Assembly (NCBI RefSeq): GCF_019683635.1 | Contig: NZ_JADGIA010000031.1 | Coordinates: 1 to 33,846 of the forward strand | DNA length: 33,846 nucleotides | Source of the DNA: Thermogemmatispora sp. | GTDB lineage: Bacteria; Chloroflexota; Ktedonobacteria; Ktedonobacterales; Ktedonobacteraceae | Reading direction: 5' to 3' | Shown here: positions 7,796 to 15,686 of the stretch, one piece after another | How the letters are laid out: the number at the start of each line of letters is the position of its first letter | How positions within the stretch are numbered: the stretch's first letter is position 1 | Notes under the pieces: model-generated | Seen by the model: only the letters and a program-made list of their open reading frames with translations | The model's database searches: none | What the model was told of the DNA's origin: nothing | Position numbers and translations under genes: made by a program

Positions 7796-7823
7796 GGAGA
7801 GGGGTCGGCAGCGACCTCTCTCC
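7796..7823. terminator. strong hairpin between convergent genes
   Basis: GGAGAGGGGTCG pairs with CGACCTCTCTCC (12 pairs, one G-T) around a four-base loop, 10 nt after the acetyltransferase stop. No T run follows, but position and strength suggest the 3' end of the plus-strand transcript and possibly of the convergent minus-strand gene too. Confidence 0.5.
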
Positions 7824-7887
7824 TTCAGGACAGGCCCTTCAGTCAAGCTCAACGCAACGCAACGCCGCGCACGATCGCCATCCGCAA

Positions 7888-8643
7888 CTAGAGGCTGCCC
7901 CAGTTGTAGACCGTGTCAGGTTGCACGTGCGGGCTATTATAGGCCAGAGTGATGAGTTCATGAGCCTGTAGCTGGAGGCTGTGGAAGTCGCCTTGATAGG
8001 GCTTGCCATCGACGTAGACACTCCAGCCGCTGGCCTGGTCAAGCTGGCTGGGGAAGCCGTTGCCCAGTCCGGCGAACTGGCTCTTCCAGATATCGAAGAA
8101 CTGGCCAAGGGTGAAGCGTGCGTTCTGCGGCGCCTCAATATGGATAACGCCGGTCGTGTCGTGGGTATGGAGCCAGTAGATGCAGTCGCCGGCGATACCG
8201 GTGTTAGCAGGGATCTGCATGGCTTGACCGTTGATGTAGATCGAGAGATGGGCGTGATAGTGCACCGCCACCTGCTCGCTGGCATCACAGTAGACCTGAT
8301 CGACCGGCGGATAGGCCGCGTCGACAATCGGATGGTCCTGGCTCTGAACCTGGCTTTGCTGGCCCTGAGACCCGGTATGAATCAGGAAGTAGGCCCCCCC
8401 TCCCAGCAACAGGAGAAAGAGGACAACGACGCCGCTGGATATAAATAAGGTGCGGAGCCTGGCCCGCCGCTGCGCCCGTTCGCGCTGCTGCTGCGCTCGC
8501 CGTCTGCGCTCCTCTCGCGCTTGCTTGATCGATAGTTCCTGTTTCCGCTCTCCCACCTGCGACCCTCCCTGTGGATTGCTCTGGCCGGTTCCTGCAGTGC
8601 GCCTCACAATACCGCTAGCCTGCTGAGCCTTCCTTTTGCTCAT
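7888..8643 (-). CDS. membrane-anchored extracytoplasmic protein with His-rich motifs, unrecognised
   Basis: I do not recognise a named family. The 251-residue protein has a very basic, Arg/Gln-rich cytoplasmic tail (residues 1-65). One transmembrane helix (about 67-90, rich in Leu, Val and Gly) follows with positive residues before it, so the C-terminal 160 residues should face outside. That domain carries HYHAHLSIYING near 127-138 and WLHTHDTTGVIHIEAP near 156-171. These clusters of histidines with Asp and Glu look like a metal site. VYCD and DCIYW supply two cysteines that could pair. It begins inside the end of larE (29-nt overlap), so translation is coupled to that gene. The metal-binding idea is inference. 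Confidence 0.8.
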   Translation of the reverse strand: MSKRKAQQASGIVRRTAGTGQSNPQGGSQVGERKQELSIKQAREERRRRAQQQRERAQRRARLRTLFISSGVVVLFLLLLGGGAYFLIHTGSQGQQSQVQSQDHPIVDAAYPPVDQVYCDASEQVAVHYHAHLSIYINGQAMQIPANTGIAGDCIYWLHTHDTTGVIHIEAPQNARFTLGQFFDIWKSQFAGLGNGFPSQLDQASGWSVYVDGKPYQGDFHSLQLQAHELITLAYNSPHVQPDTVYNWGSL

Positions 8644-9526
8644 GACTGCTCTCCATCGCCAGCCTTTTCTTCTTGAAGAAGCCCTCGTTCATGCTGCCGC
8701 TGCGAAAGCCGAGGAGATCGAGGGTGACATAGAGATAGCCGAGACGGCGCAGGCCCTCCGTGACGCGGCGGCTCGTCTCTTCTTCGATCAGGCGGGGCAT
8801 GTCCTGCCGCTCAACCTCGATGCGGGCTACGACCCCATGATGGCGCACACGGACCTGACGCAAACCCAGCTCGCGCAGCAGCTTCTCCGCCTGATAGACC
8901 CTTTGTAATGTCTCGATGTCGATGCGCGTCCCGTAGGGAATGCGCGAGGAAAAGCAGGCCAGCGCTGGTTTATCCCAGACAGGCAAACCCAGCCAGCGCG
9001 CCAGGGTCCTGATCTCATTTTTGTGCAGCCCCGCCTCCAGCAAGGGGCCCCGCACGCCAAACTCGCGGGCTGCGCGCTGCCCCGGGCGGAAATCGCCCTC
9101 GTCGTCTTTGTTGACCCCATAGGCTACATAGCGCAGGCCGTGCTGCCGGGCCAGGGCCGTCAGGTGAGTGAACAGCTCCGTCTTACAAAAATAGCAGCGA
9201 TTGGGCTGGTTCGCCAGATAGCGCTCATCTTCAAGCTCATGGGTCTCGACGGTCAGCACACGAATGCCCAGTTCGCGCGCCAGCTGTAGCGCGGCTTCGC
9301 CCTCCTCGGGTGCATAGGCGGGTGAGAGCGCCAACGCTCCAAGCGCCCGCTCGCCGAGTTCATCGTGGGCCACCTTCAAGAGCAGGGTACTATCGACGCC
9401 ACCAGAGTAGGCCACCAGGACTGACTGCATCTCTCTCAAGATGGCCTGTAGGCGCCGGTATTTCTCCAGTGTCGCGGCCTCAAGCTCCGTGACACAGTCA
9501 TCCTTCGCCGAGGGAGTTGTGAGCAT
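8615..9526 (-). CDS. larE: LarE, ATP-dependent sacrificial sulfur transferase
   Basis: LarE donates sulfur to the pyridinium precursor of the nickel-pincer cofactor of lactate racemase-type enzymes. The PP-loop SGGVDSTLL follows REMQSVLVAY near the N-terminus. NRCYFCKTELF and the conserved PALACFSSRIPYGTRI, which contains the sulfur-donor cysteine position, identify LarE over other PP-loop ATPases. It is 303 residues from the ATG at 9526; an in-frame GTG at 9559 would add 11. Neither start has a clear ribosome-binding site. No larA, larB or larC lies in the window, so the cofactor pathway is either encoded elsewhere or this is a LarE relative working on another target. It is co-transcribed with the His-motif membrane protein. 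Confidence 0.9.
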   Translation of the reverse strand: MLTTPSAKDDCVTELEAATLEKYRRLQAILREMQSVLVAYSGGVDSTLLLKVAHDELGERALGALALSPAYAPEEGEAALQLARELGIRVLTVETHELEDERYLANQPNRCYFCKTELFTHLTALARQHGLRYVAYGVNKDDEGDFRPGQRAAREFGVRGPLLEAGLHKNEIRTLARWLGLPVWDKPALACFSSRIPYGTRIDIETLQRVYQAEKLLRELGLRQVRVRHHGVVARIEVERQDMPRLIEEETSRRVTEGLRRLGYLYVTLDLLGFRSGSMNEGFFKKKRLAMESSHEQKEGSAG

Positions 9527-9689
9527 AGAACTGCAATCTTGCCTTTCTTGATCTCCCACCCAGAGGGGAACGCCGGAGCTGGCCGTCCTCCTGTCAATTG
9601 CGACGGGGTCAGCCGCGTTCCTCGCCGAGCTGATGATGCTATACTATAGAGCAGTATTGTATTGAAGATCTCGGCTGCGCGCGGTCAAG

Positions 9690-9702
9690 TGCTATTATAG
9701 CA
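9690..9702. promoter_or_regulatory. overlapping divergent extended -10 elements in one palindrome
   Basis: TGCTATTATAGCA is an odd-length perfect palindrome. On the plus strand it gives TGC-TATTAT (for the nucleotidyltransferase at 9750), on the minus strand TGC-TATAAT (for larE at 9526). Both are extended -10 elements with no good -35. Confidence 0.45.
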
Positions 9703-9749
9703 TGGCCGACAAGCCAGAGACGAACACCAGACACTGCGAGGAAGCTATC

Positions 9750-10415
9750 ATGAGCGAAGAGCCAGTGTGCGCCGCCATTCTACTGGCCGCGGGTACCTCT
9801 AGCCGTATGGGTGGGGGCCGACATAAGTTGCTCTTGCCCCTGGCCGGGCGCCCGCTGGTGCAGCACAGCGTGGAGGCCATTTTGCGGTCGCAGGCTCGCC
9901 CTCTGGTGATCGTCCTGGGTCACCGCGCTGAGGAGGTGCGCGCGGCCCTGGGTGACTACGCGACCAATCCAGCGGTCGAGCTGGTCGTCAATCCTGACTA
10001 CGCTCAGGGCATGAGCACCTCGCTGCGCTGCGGCCTCCAGGCCCTGCTGGCCCGCGCCGCTCGCTTAGACCAGCCACCACCCGCTGGCGCCCTGATCTTT
10101 CTAGGCGACCAGCCTTTCATCCCGCCTCACCTGATCGATCGGCTGATCGCCACCTGGCGCAGCTCTGGTCGACGGATCGTGGCCCCCAGCTATGAGGGGC
10201 GACGCGGGAACCCTGTGCTCTTCGCCTCAGATCTCTTTCCGGAGTTGGAGCGTGTCGCCGGCGATGAGGGCGGACGGCGCGTGATTGAGCGCCACCGCGC
10301 AGAGATAGCTCTCGTCGAGGTGGAGGAAGCACTGGCTGCCCACGATGTTGACACATGGGAGGCCTATCAGACGGCCCTGCGCGCTCAGTCAGGCGAGAGC
10401 GACCCTCAGCAATAA
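9750..10415 (+). CDS. MocA-like molybdenum cofactor nucleotidyltransferase
   Basis: This NTP-transferase-fold enzyme resembles MocA, which joins CMP to molybdopterin for xanthine-dehydrogenase-type enzymes. The N-terminus AAILLAAGTSSRMGGGRHKLLLPLAGRPL is the nucleotide-binding signature (LAAGxSxRMG..K). GDQPFIPPHLIDRLI gives the metal-binding aspartate, and GRRGNPVLF the PxxxGxPvlf family motif; GDEGGRRVI is also typical. The ATG at 9750 has GAGGAAG 7 nt upstream and gives 221 residues. An upstream ATG at 9702 overlaps the promoter palindrome and is unlikely. MobA or other sugar/cofactor nucleotidyltransferases are alternatives, and no molybdenum enzyme lies nearby. The TPR gene follows after 54 nt. 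Confidence 0.85.
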   Translation: MSEEPVCAAILLAAGTSSRMGGGRHKLLLPLAGRPLVQHSVEAILRSQARPLVIVLGHRAEEVRAALGDYATNPAVELVVNPDYAQGMSTSLRCGLQALLARAARLDQPPPAGALIFLGDQPFIPPHLIDRLIATWRSSGRRIVAPSYEGRRGNPVLFASDLFPELERVAGDEGGRRVIERHRAEIALVEVEEALAAHDVDTWEAYQTALRAQSGESDPQQ

Positions 10416-10469
10416 GCGACGAGCGGTCGTGGCCAGCTCATGGAGCGCGTGTGAGCGAGGAGGTAGCAG

Positions 10470-10889
10470 ATGTCTAAGGAGCTTGACGAGCACCCGCAGT
10501 CTCAGGATTCAGCGCACGATCAGGCGGCTTTCTGGCTGAACTATGCGCGCGAGCTGTGGGGAGCGATTCGCTATCCCGAGGCGCTCGCCGCCGTCGAGCG
10601 GGCCTTAGCCCTGGCGCCCGACGATCCCGCTGCCTGGTACCTGCGCGGAGCCTGCCTTTGCCTGCTGGCGCGCCATGAGGAGGCTTTGGAGTCCTTTGAG
10701 GAAGCCCTGCGTCGGGATAGACAGTACGTCCCTGCCTGGGACGGCAAGGCCTGGGCTTTAGGGGTGCTCGGACGCCGCGCCGAGGCCCTGGCAGCCGTCG
10801 AAGAAGCTCTACGCCTCGATCCTCATTATCTGCAAGCCCGTCTGCGCAAGGCACGGCTGGAGGCCACCGCTGAGGTTGACGCTGACTGA
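10470..10889 (+). CDS. small tetratricopeptide-repeat protein
   Basis: The 139-residue protein is made mostly of TPR helices. Three repeats are visible, starting near residues 22, 56 and 90, each with the W/Y-A-G-A-P-like spacing and endings such as ALALAPDDPAAW, ALRRDRQYVPAW and ALRLDPHYLQAR. No signal peptide or membrane segment is seen, so it should be a cytoplasmic interaction scaffold. GGAGGT lies 6 nt before the ATG, a strong ribosome-binding site. It probably shares a transcript with the upstream nucleotidyltransferase. The partner is unknown. Confidence 0.85.
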   Translation: MSKELDEHPQSQDSAHDQAAFWLNYARELWGAIRYPEALAAVERALALAPDDPAAWYLRGACLCLLARHEEALESFEEALRRDRQYVPAWDGKAWALGVLGRRAEALAAVEEALRLDPHYLQARLRKARLEATAEVDAD

Positions 10890-11151
10890 GCGAGCGGAGC
10901 GGGGAGAGCGTGGAAGGCGACTGGTCTCGCTCAGGTGAGGATGGGGCCGTAAGACAGTGGGCAAGCAGCCAACAACGTGGTAGGATAGTGGCGTGGTGGC
11001 TGATGGCCGGGCTAAGCCGCGCCCGCCTGCGCCCTGAGCGAGTCAGCCAAGGAGGCTGAGCCACCGCTATGCCTGCTGCAGACAGACCAGACGGGACGGC
11101 CTGACGCAGCAAGCTAGCTACCCGACCACGAGCGAACGGAGAAGTGTCTGC

Positions 11152-12192
11152 ATGTCCTCATCATTGCTTGAGCAAGAGATCCGCAGCCAGCCCGAGGTCC
11201 TCGCCCGCCTGCTCGAACGGGAGCGCCCCCATGTAGAGGAGATTGTCACCTCCCTGCCACCGTTCACCTATGTGCTGATCGCAGCTCGGGGATCATCGGA
11301 CCACGCCGCACTCTACGCGAAATACGTCTGGGCGGCCCTGGCCGGCCATACCATCGCGCTGGCCACGCCCTCGCTTTATACTCTCTATGGTCGGCCTCCG
11401 CGCCTGGATGGGGCCCTCGTCGTTGGCATTTCGCAGTCAGGTCAGTCACCCGATATTGTCGCTGTGCTTGAAGAGGGCCGCCGCCAGGGCCGTCCGACGC
11501 TGGCCATTACCAACGATGCCAGCTCTCCCTTGGCCCGGGCCGCCGACCATGTGGTCGCCCTGCACGCCGGAGCCGAGCGCAGCGTCGCCGCCACCAAGAC
11601 CTACACCGCCCAGCTGACAGCCCTCGCCCTCTTCGCCGCCGCCTGGAGTCCTGAGTCGGCCAGCCATCTGGCGGCTCTAGAGGCCCTGCCCTCCGCTGTC
11701 GCCCAGGTGCTGGCACAATCCACAGACATCGCCCGCCTGGCCGAGCGCTATCGCTATATGGATCGTTGTGTGGTGATCGGGCGTGGCTTCAACTATGCCA
11801 CGGCCTTTGAGCTGACGCTCAAGCTCAAGGAGCTGACCTACGTAATGGCCAATGCCTATTCTTCGGCGGACTTCCGCCACGGCCCCATCGCCACGGTCGA
11901 CGCCGGTCTGCCGGCCATTCTGATTATGCCGCGCGATGCGACCTACAGCGATATGCGCGAGCTGGCCGAGGAGCTGCAGCGCCGCGGCGCAGAGCTGCTG
12001 GTGATCTCGGAGGAGGCCGAGGCCCTGGCTCTGGCCCGCACACCTCTCCCCCTGGTGAGCAGCGTCCCGGACTGGCTGAGTCCAGTGACGGCGATTCTTC
12101 CTGGCCAGATGCTGGCCCTCCATCTGGCGCTGACCCGCGGCTATAATCCAGATGTGCCGCGCGGCCTCCAGAAGGTCACGCTGACGCTCTAA
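11152..12192 (+). CDS. SIS-domain sugar-phosphate isomerase/deaminase, GlmS C-terminal type
   Basis: This 346-residue protein has two SIS domains related to the isomerase half of GlmS but lacks the N-terminal glutaminase. Motifs include ARGSSDHAALYAKY, GISQSGQSPDIV, ERSVAATKTYTAQL, LKLKELTYVMANAYSSADFRHGP and the C-terminal LQKVTL. Their Glu (LKLKE), His (RHGP) and Lys (QK) match the GlmS isomerase catalytic residues. Without glutaminase it most likely works as a glucosamine-6-phosphate deaminase (NagB-II) or related aldose/ketose enzyme. Its tail-to-tail neighbour nagA makes GlcN-6-P, which supports that role. GGAGAAG lies about 8 nt before the ATG. The 262-base gap before it shows no gene. 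Specificity is inferred from context. Confidence 0.87.
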   Translation: MSSSLLEQEIRSQPEVLARLLERERPHVEEIVTSLPPFTYVLIAARGSSDHAALYAKYVWAALAGHTIALATPSLYTLYGRPPRLDGALVVGISQSGQSPDIVAVLEEGRRQGRPTLAITNDASSPLARAADHVVALHAGAERSVAATKTYTAQLTALALFAAAWSPESASHLAALEALPSAVAQVLAQSTDIARLAERYRYMDRCVVIGRGFNYATAFELTLKLKELTYVMANAYSSADFRHGPIATVDAGLPAILIMPRDATYSDMRELAEELQRRGAELLVISEEAEALALARTPLPLVSSVPDWLSPVTAILPGQMLALHLALTRGYNPDVPRGLQKVTLTL

Positions 12193-12246
12193 GCCGGCGC
12201 TCCCAGCCCCGACTACCTGTCTTTCCGCCTGTTTTGTTTCACCTGA

Positions 12247-12294
12247 CAAGACAAAGCAATGCCCCGGCGCTTGTCCGGGGCATCCTTTGTCTTG
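12247..12294. terminator. bidirectional terminator between the SIS gene and nagA
   Basis: CAAGACAAAG (12247-12256) pairs with CTTTGTCTTG (12285-12294), and inside it ATGCCCCGG (12259-12267) pairs with CCGGGGCAT (12275-12283). This gives 19 pairs with a 2-by-1 internal loop. T-rich sequence occurs on both sides, and both flanking genes end within 55 nt. Confidence 0.75.
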
Positions 12295-12298
12295 CCGT

Positions 12299-13495
12299 TT
12301 ATTCTAGCAGGCGAGCCAGTCGCTCACGCCAGGACGCACTGACGAAGGCCAGCCGCCCCCGGCAAAGGACCGCCTGCAGCGCGAGTGTCCGATCGAAAAT
12401 GAGAAGGTCAGCATCGTAGCCAGGCTGGAGCCGGCCCTTGCGCTCGCCGACGCCGGCAGCCAGGGCGGGATTATAAGCAAGCATGCGGGCAGCATCGCGC
12501 AAGGAGAAACCGAGCTTCTGCACAACGTTGCGTAAGGCCTGCTCCATCGTCAGCACACTCCCCGTGATAGTGCCATCCGGCAGGCGCGCCGCACCATCGA
12601 TGACGGTAGCCCGCTGCCCCCCAAACTCAAAGGAGCGCTCCGGGCTGCCCGCGCCGCAGAGGGCATCGGTAATTACCACGGTGCGCTCAGGTCCAAGGGC
12701 CTTGACCAGCGCCTTCATGGCCGCCGGATGAACATGCACCCCATCGGCGATCAGCTCGCCGCGTACATGTCCCGCTTCGACCAAGGCTCCCAGTGGCCCC
12801 GGTTCCCGATGATGGAGGGGACGCATGGCGTTAAAGCAGTGCGTGACGTGGCTCACCCCCAGAGCAAAGGCCCGTCGCGCCTGCTCGTACGAAGCATCAG
12901 AGTGCCCCAGGCTGACAGTGACCCCCGCCTCCAGGAAGCGGCGGATCATGGCCTCAGCCCCGGGCAGCTCGGGCGCCAGGGTCACCAGCCGGAGATGGCC
13001 GCGGGTAAGTTCCAGAATGTGCTCGGCCTCCGCCTCGCTGGGCTGGCGCAGCCACTCGGGCAGGTGCGCCCCCCGGCGCGCAATATTAAGATAGGGACCC
13101 TCCAGATGGATGCCCAGCGGCTCAGCCAACGGCTCTTGGCTGGCCTCACAGCGCTCAATAGCCTCTACCGCCGCCCTCAGCTGCTCTTCCGGCAAGGTAT
13201 AGGGCACCCCAATGACGCCAATAAGAAAGGCCGTGGTCCCGCTGCTAGGCGCCCAACGGGCATAGGCACAGATCTCGCTGGCGTCGTCCGTACTGAGATT
13301 GAAGCCACCTCCACCATGAGTGTGCACATCAATGAAGCCCGGCAGCACCAGGGCATCCTCAGCCTCGATGACTAAGCCCGACTGCTCTCCTCCGCTCGCC
13401 GGCTCAATACGCCCATCGGCAACAGTAATACTGCTGTCAGACAACTCGGCCAGTGCATCGACAAGATGCGCTCCTTGAAAGGTGAATCTGCCCAA
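12299..13495 (-). CDS. nagA: N-acetylglucosamine-6-phosphate deacetylase
   Basis: NagA hydrolyses GlcNAc-6-P to GlcN-6-P and acetate in amino-sugar and peptidoglycan recycling. The 398-residue amidohydrolase shows FIDVHTHGGGG (metal-binding HxH), GIHLEGPYLN with the conserved glutamate, SLGHSDASYEQ and THCFNAMRPLHHREPG histidine motifs, DGVHVHP, and VITDALCGAG with the catalytic aspartate. The start is a TTG at 13495, chosen because AAGGAG lies 7-8 nt upstream and the frame gives the expected N-terminus. Its 3' end meets the SIS-domain gene tail to tail, with a long hairpin between, and the two proteins would act in sequence. A good promoter is at 13593-13621. Confidence 0.93.
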   Translation of the reverse strand: MGRFTFQGAHLVDALAELSDSSITVADGRIEPASGGEQSGLVIEAEDALVLPGFIDVHTHGGGGFNLSTDDASEICAYARWAPSSGTTAFLIGVIGVPYTLPEEQLRAAVEAIERCEASQEPLAEPLGIHLEGPYLNIARRGAHLPEWLRQPSEAEAEHILELTRGHLRLVTLAPELPGAEAMIRRFLEAGVTVSLGHSDASYEQARRAFALGVSHVTHCFNAMRPLHHREPGPLGALVEAGHVRGELIADGVHVHPAAMKALVKALGPERTVVITDALCGAGSPERSFEFGGQRATVIDGAARLPDGTITGSVLTMEQALRNVVQKLGFSLRDAARMLAYNPALAAGVGERKGRLQPGYDADLLIFDRTLALQAVLCRGRLAFVSASWRERLARLLE

Positions 13496-13592
13496 ATACG
13501 TACTCCTTCACTGGTTCAGTGATTTGACAGCTGGTATCTCACACTGTGGAGTATTCCCAGGAGAAGAGAACTTTTCTACCTGCGACCACAGT

Positions 13593-13621
13593 ATTATATA
13601 AAACGCGGCCACGCCTGTAAC
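13593..13621 (-). promoter_or_regulatory. sigma-70-like promoter for nagA
   Basis: On the minus strand GTTACA (-35, 13616-13621) is 17 nt from a consensus TATAAT (-10, 13593-13598). The nagA TTG start is about 90 nt downstream of the expected transcription start. Confidence 0.5.
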
Positions 13622-13833
13622 AAAAGGCATGTGTACGCGCTTGTACGCTCATGCCACTTACCGCCCCATCGCCCGACGGCAGTTTGCGGCTAAGTGGCTA
13701 TGTGATCTATACAACTATTCATTTGTACCTCTAGGCACAAGAGTACCAGGAGAAGAGCAACTTGGCAAGCCCATCCACCTGCTCTGGCTTCTGGAGAGAG
13801 TGCGGAGCGCACGTCAAGCATGACGGTGACGCT

Positions 13834-13853
13834 GGGGACAACAGATCGAGGAA
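13834..13853. repeat. 20-nt exact repeat, copy 1 (intergenic)
   Basis: GGGGACAACAGATCGAGGAA is identical to 15215-15234, which codes for part of the N-terminal region of the FAD oxidoreductase. This copy is non-coding, beyond the 3' end of that gene. Confidence 0.7.
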
Positions 13854-14056
13854 AGCCGGAGGCTGGCGCATTGTGAGCAAAAGCCCACGAAGAGCAGAGG
13901 GACCAGAGAGAGACGACGGGCCTGGACGTCGGGCAGACGAGGCGCCTGGCTCATCACAGTCGTTGGAGAGACAACACGTGCCCGCCCGCCCGACGTCCTC
14001 GCTTCAGCGAGGAATGCACTCCTCTACGGAGGCGAGAAGAGGCATACCGCGCCGCA

Positions 14057-15304
14057 TCAGCGGCTCACCGCGGAAGCCACCTGTTCGCCGGCGCGCTCGC
14101 CCAGCACCATACCGGGTAGCATGCCCAGAGCACCCAGCCCCTCGACAGCCAGAGCAGGAGCCACCGCCCCCACAGGATGCAACTCGGGGACCATCTGCGG
14201 CGTGACCTCCAGGTCCACGGCCCAGGTGTAGGCCGGTTCCTGCTCCGCCAGTTCGGGCAGCCAGCGATAGGTCAACTCCTTGAGCCGGCAATGGTAATGA
14301 GCGTCATTGCGCGTGACCCCGGCGCGACCGTAGCGACCACCGGTCACCGTGAGCCGTCCCTCGCCCGGCCTGAAGTCCGCGTAAGTGTAGGGCAGGGCAT
14401 CCCCAAAGACGGGGAAATCGGGCGGCAGCTCGGCGCGGAAGGCCAGCGCATACAGGCGCGCATTGGGGCGGGCGCCCGGGCCTACGGCCAGGATCAACCC
14501 CCGTGTCAGTAGTGTGCAGCCGTTGGCCAGATGCAGGCGCCAGCCACTTGCCCCACCGGGCAAGGGCACCTCCTCATAGCTGATCACCGGAGCGTTGCCG
14601 CGCAGCTCAACGCCAGCACGACGGGCGCGTCGCGCCAGGTGCGCCAGCAGGGTCAGCGGGTGCACGCGCGCCTCATCCGGCAGCCAGAGGGCCGCATAGA
14701 CAGTGCGCACATTGAGTCGGCCTCCGGTAGCCTCCGCCACCTGGGCCGGGGTCCACAGCTCCGCGCGCAAACCCATGCGCAGCCGCAGATGTACCTCACG
14801 CGCCAGGTTGCGCGCCCCGCTGATGGTCTCGGCCAGGCTCAGTGAGCCAGTCAGACGCAGGGAGAGCAGCGAATCGGGGAGAGCCGCCTCCCTGACCAGC
14901 GAGAAGAGAACTTCGGTCGTGGCAGGCCAGAGGGCAAGCGCTGGATGCCCTGAAGGCAGGGTCGTCAGGTCGGCATTAATGCCAACGCTTAAGATGCCGG
15001 CATTGCGCCCACTCGTACCACATCCAATGAGCGCATTGCGCTCCAGCACCAGGACACGCGCACCCGCACGGCGGGCGCTCAGCGCCGCGCTTAAGCCAGC
15101 AACGCCGGCCCCAATCACTACAACATCCAGCGGTTGGGCGGGAGGACCTTCATCAGCAATGTCCGGAAGGTGCAATTCCGCTCGGACAACAGGATCAAGG
15201 TCATCCTCCCACCAGGGGACAACAGATCGAGGAACAGGAGTGGTTGGTGGGACTAGAGTCGTACGTCGATCAGGATCGGCTTCAGTCTGCGTTTCAACTC
15301 GCAT
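14057..15304 (-). CDS. FAD-dependent oxidoreductase, DAO (D-amino acid/glycine oxidase) family
   Basis: This 415-residue flavoprotein belongs to the DAO superfamily, which oxidises the C-N bond of amino acids and amines. After a 50-residue N-terminal extension rich in Pro and Thr, the Rossmann motif VVIGAGVAGLSAALSA binds the FAD ADP part, ending with VLVLERN. SGRNAGILS is the second flavin-contact motif. GRLTVTGGRYGR and a C-terminal GLGALGMLPGMVLGERAGE stretch resemble the family's closing FAD loop. The frame opens upstream at a GTG (15319), but those codons contain the AAGGAG ribosome-binding site for the ATG at 15304, so that ATG is taken. It is monocistronic with a strong promoter about 260 nt upstream. 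The substrate is unknown. Confidence 0.85.
   Translation of the reverse strand: MRVETQTEADPDRRTTLVPPTTPVPRSVVPWWEDDLDPVVRAELHLPDIADEGPPAQPLDVVVIGAGVAGLSAALSARRAGARVLVLERNALIGCGTSGRNAGILSVGINADLTTLPSGHPALALWPATTEVLFSLVREAALPDSLLSLRLTGSLSLAETISGARNLAREVHLRLRMGLRAELWTPAQVAEATGGRLNVRTVYAALWLPDEARVHPLTLLAHLARRARRAGVELRGNAPVISYEEVPLPGGASGWRLHLANGCTLLTRGLILAVGPGARPNARLYALAFRAELPPDFPVFGDALPYTYADFRPGEGRLTVTGGRYGRAGVTRNDAHYHCRLKELTYRWLPELAEQEPAYTWAVDLEVTPQMVPELHPVGAVAPALAVEGLGALGMLPGMVLGERAGEQVASAVSR
15215..15234. repeat. 20-nt exact repeat, copy 2 (coding)
   Basis: Second copy of the sequence at 13834-13853, here within codons for the N-terminal extension of the FAD oxidoreductase. Confidence 0.7.
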
Positions 15305-15686
15305 AAAGCTCCTTTTCACAAGGGCAGTAGCGCGGCAGTACGTGACGAGATGCGCATCACCGTCCTCCCAAGGGCGTGGCAGCCCAAGCGAGACAACGAC
15401 GGCGGCACGCTACAGCATGCCCTCTGGGGAGCAATGCGTCAGGAGCAACCAGGCTCATCCCGCAAGGTAGCCGGCTAGCGGAGGAGAAAAGCCGCGCGGC
15501 TCCTGGGCGATGGCGGTCCTGCACATCCCGGGCAGGCCACGCTACCACCTGACAACCATCCTATCTATGATTGATGATAAGAAGCTCTACCCCGCTCTGT
15601 CAAGCCGGCATGAGCAGCACAGCCCCCTGCTTAGCTCTTCTTTACTCGTTATACAGCTTTCACCTGCTTTCTCTATCTATCTCGCT
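15305..15686. other. leader and promoter region of the FAD oxidoreductase
   Basis: No gene is supported here. The promoter at 15574-15603 would produce a leader of about 260 nt before the ATG at 15304. I looked for riboswitch signatures in that leader (glycine, cobalamin, TPP) and recognised none. Confidence 0.5.
15574..15603 (-). promoter_or_regulatory. sigma-70-like promoter for the FAD oxidoreductase
   Basis: On the minus strand a perfect TTGACA (15598-15603) is 18 nt from TATCAT (15574-15579), one mismatch from consensus. It lies just past the end of the ABC transporter gene. Confidence 0.6.

Larger units (their letters stand above)
13496..14056. other. 560-base region without a supported gene
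   Basis: Apart from the nagA promoter I find no coding sequence I would defend. Two short repeats are present. CCAGGAGAAGAG occurs at 13557-13568 and 13746-13757, each followed by an AACTT-containing stretch. A 20-nt sequence at 13834-13853 recurs exactly inside the FAD oxidoreductase gene at 15215-15234. The region may be decayed sequence or a non-coding transcript. Confidence 0.4.

Noticed and set aside
13629..14205. Plus-strand frames between nagA and the FAD oxidoreductase
   Set aside because: Their translations are Arg/Pro-rich low-similarity sequences typical of shadow frames, with no ribosome-binding sites.
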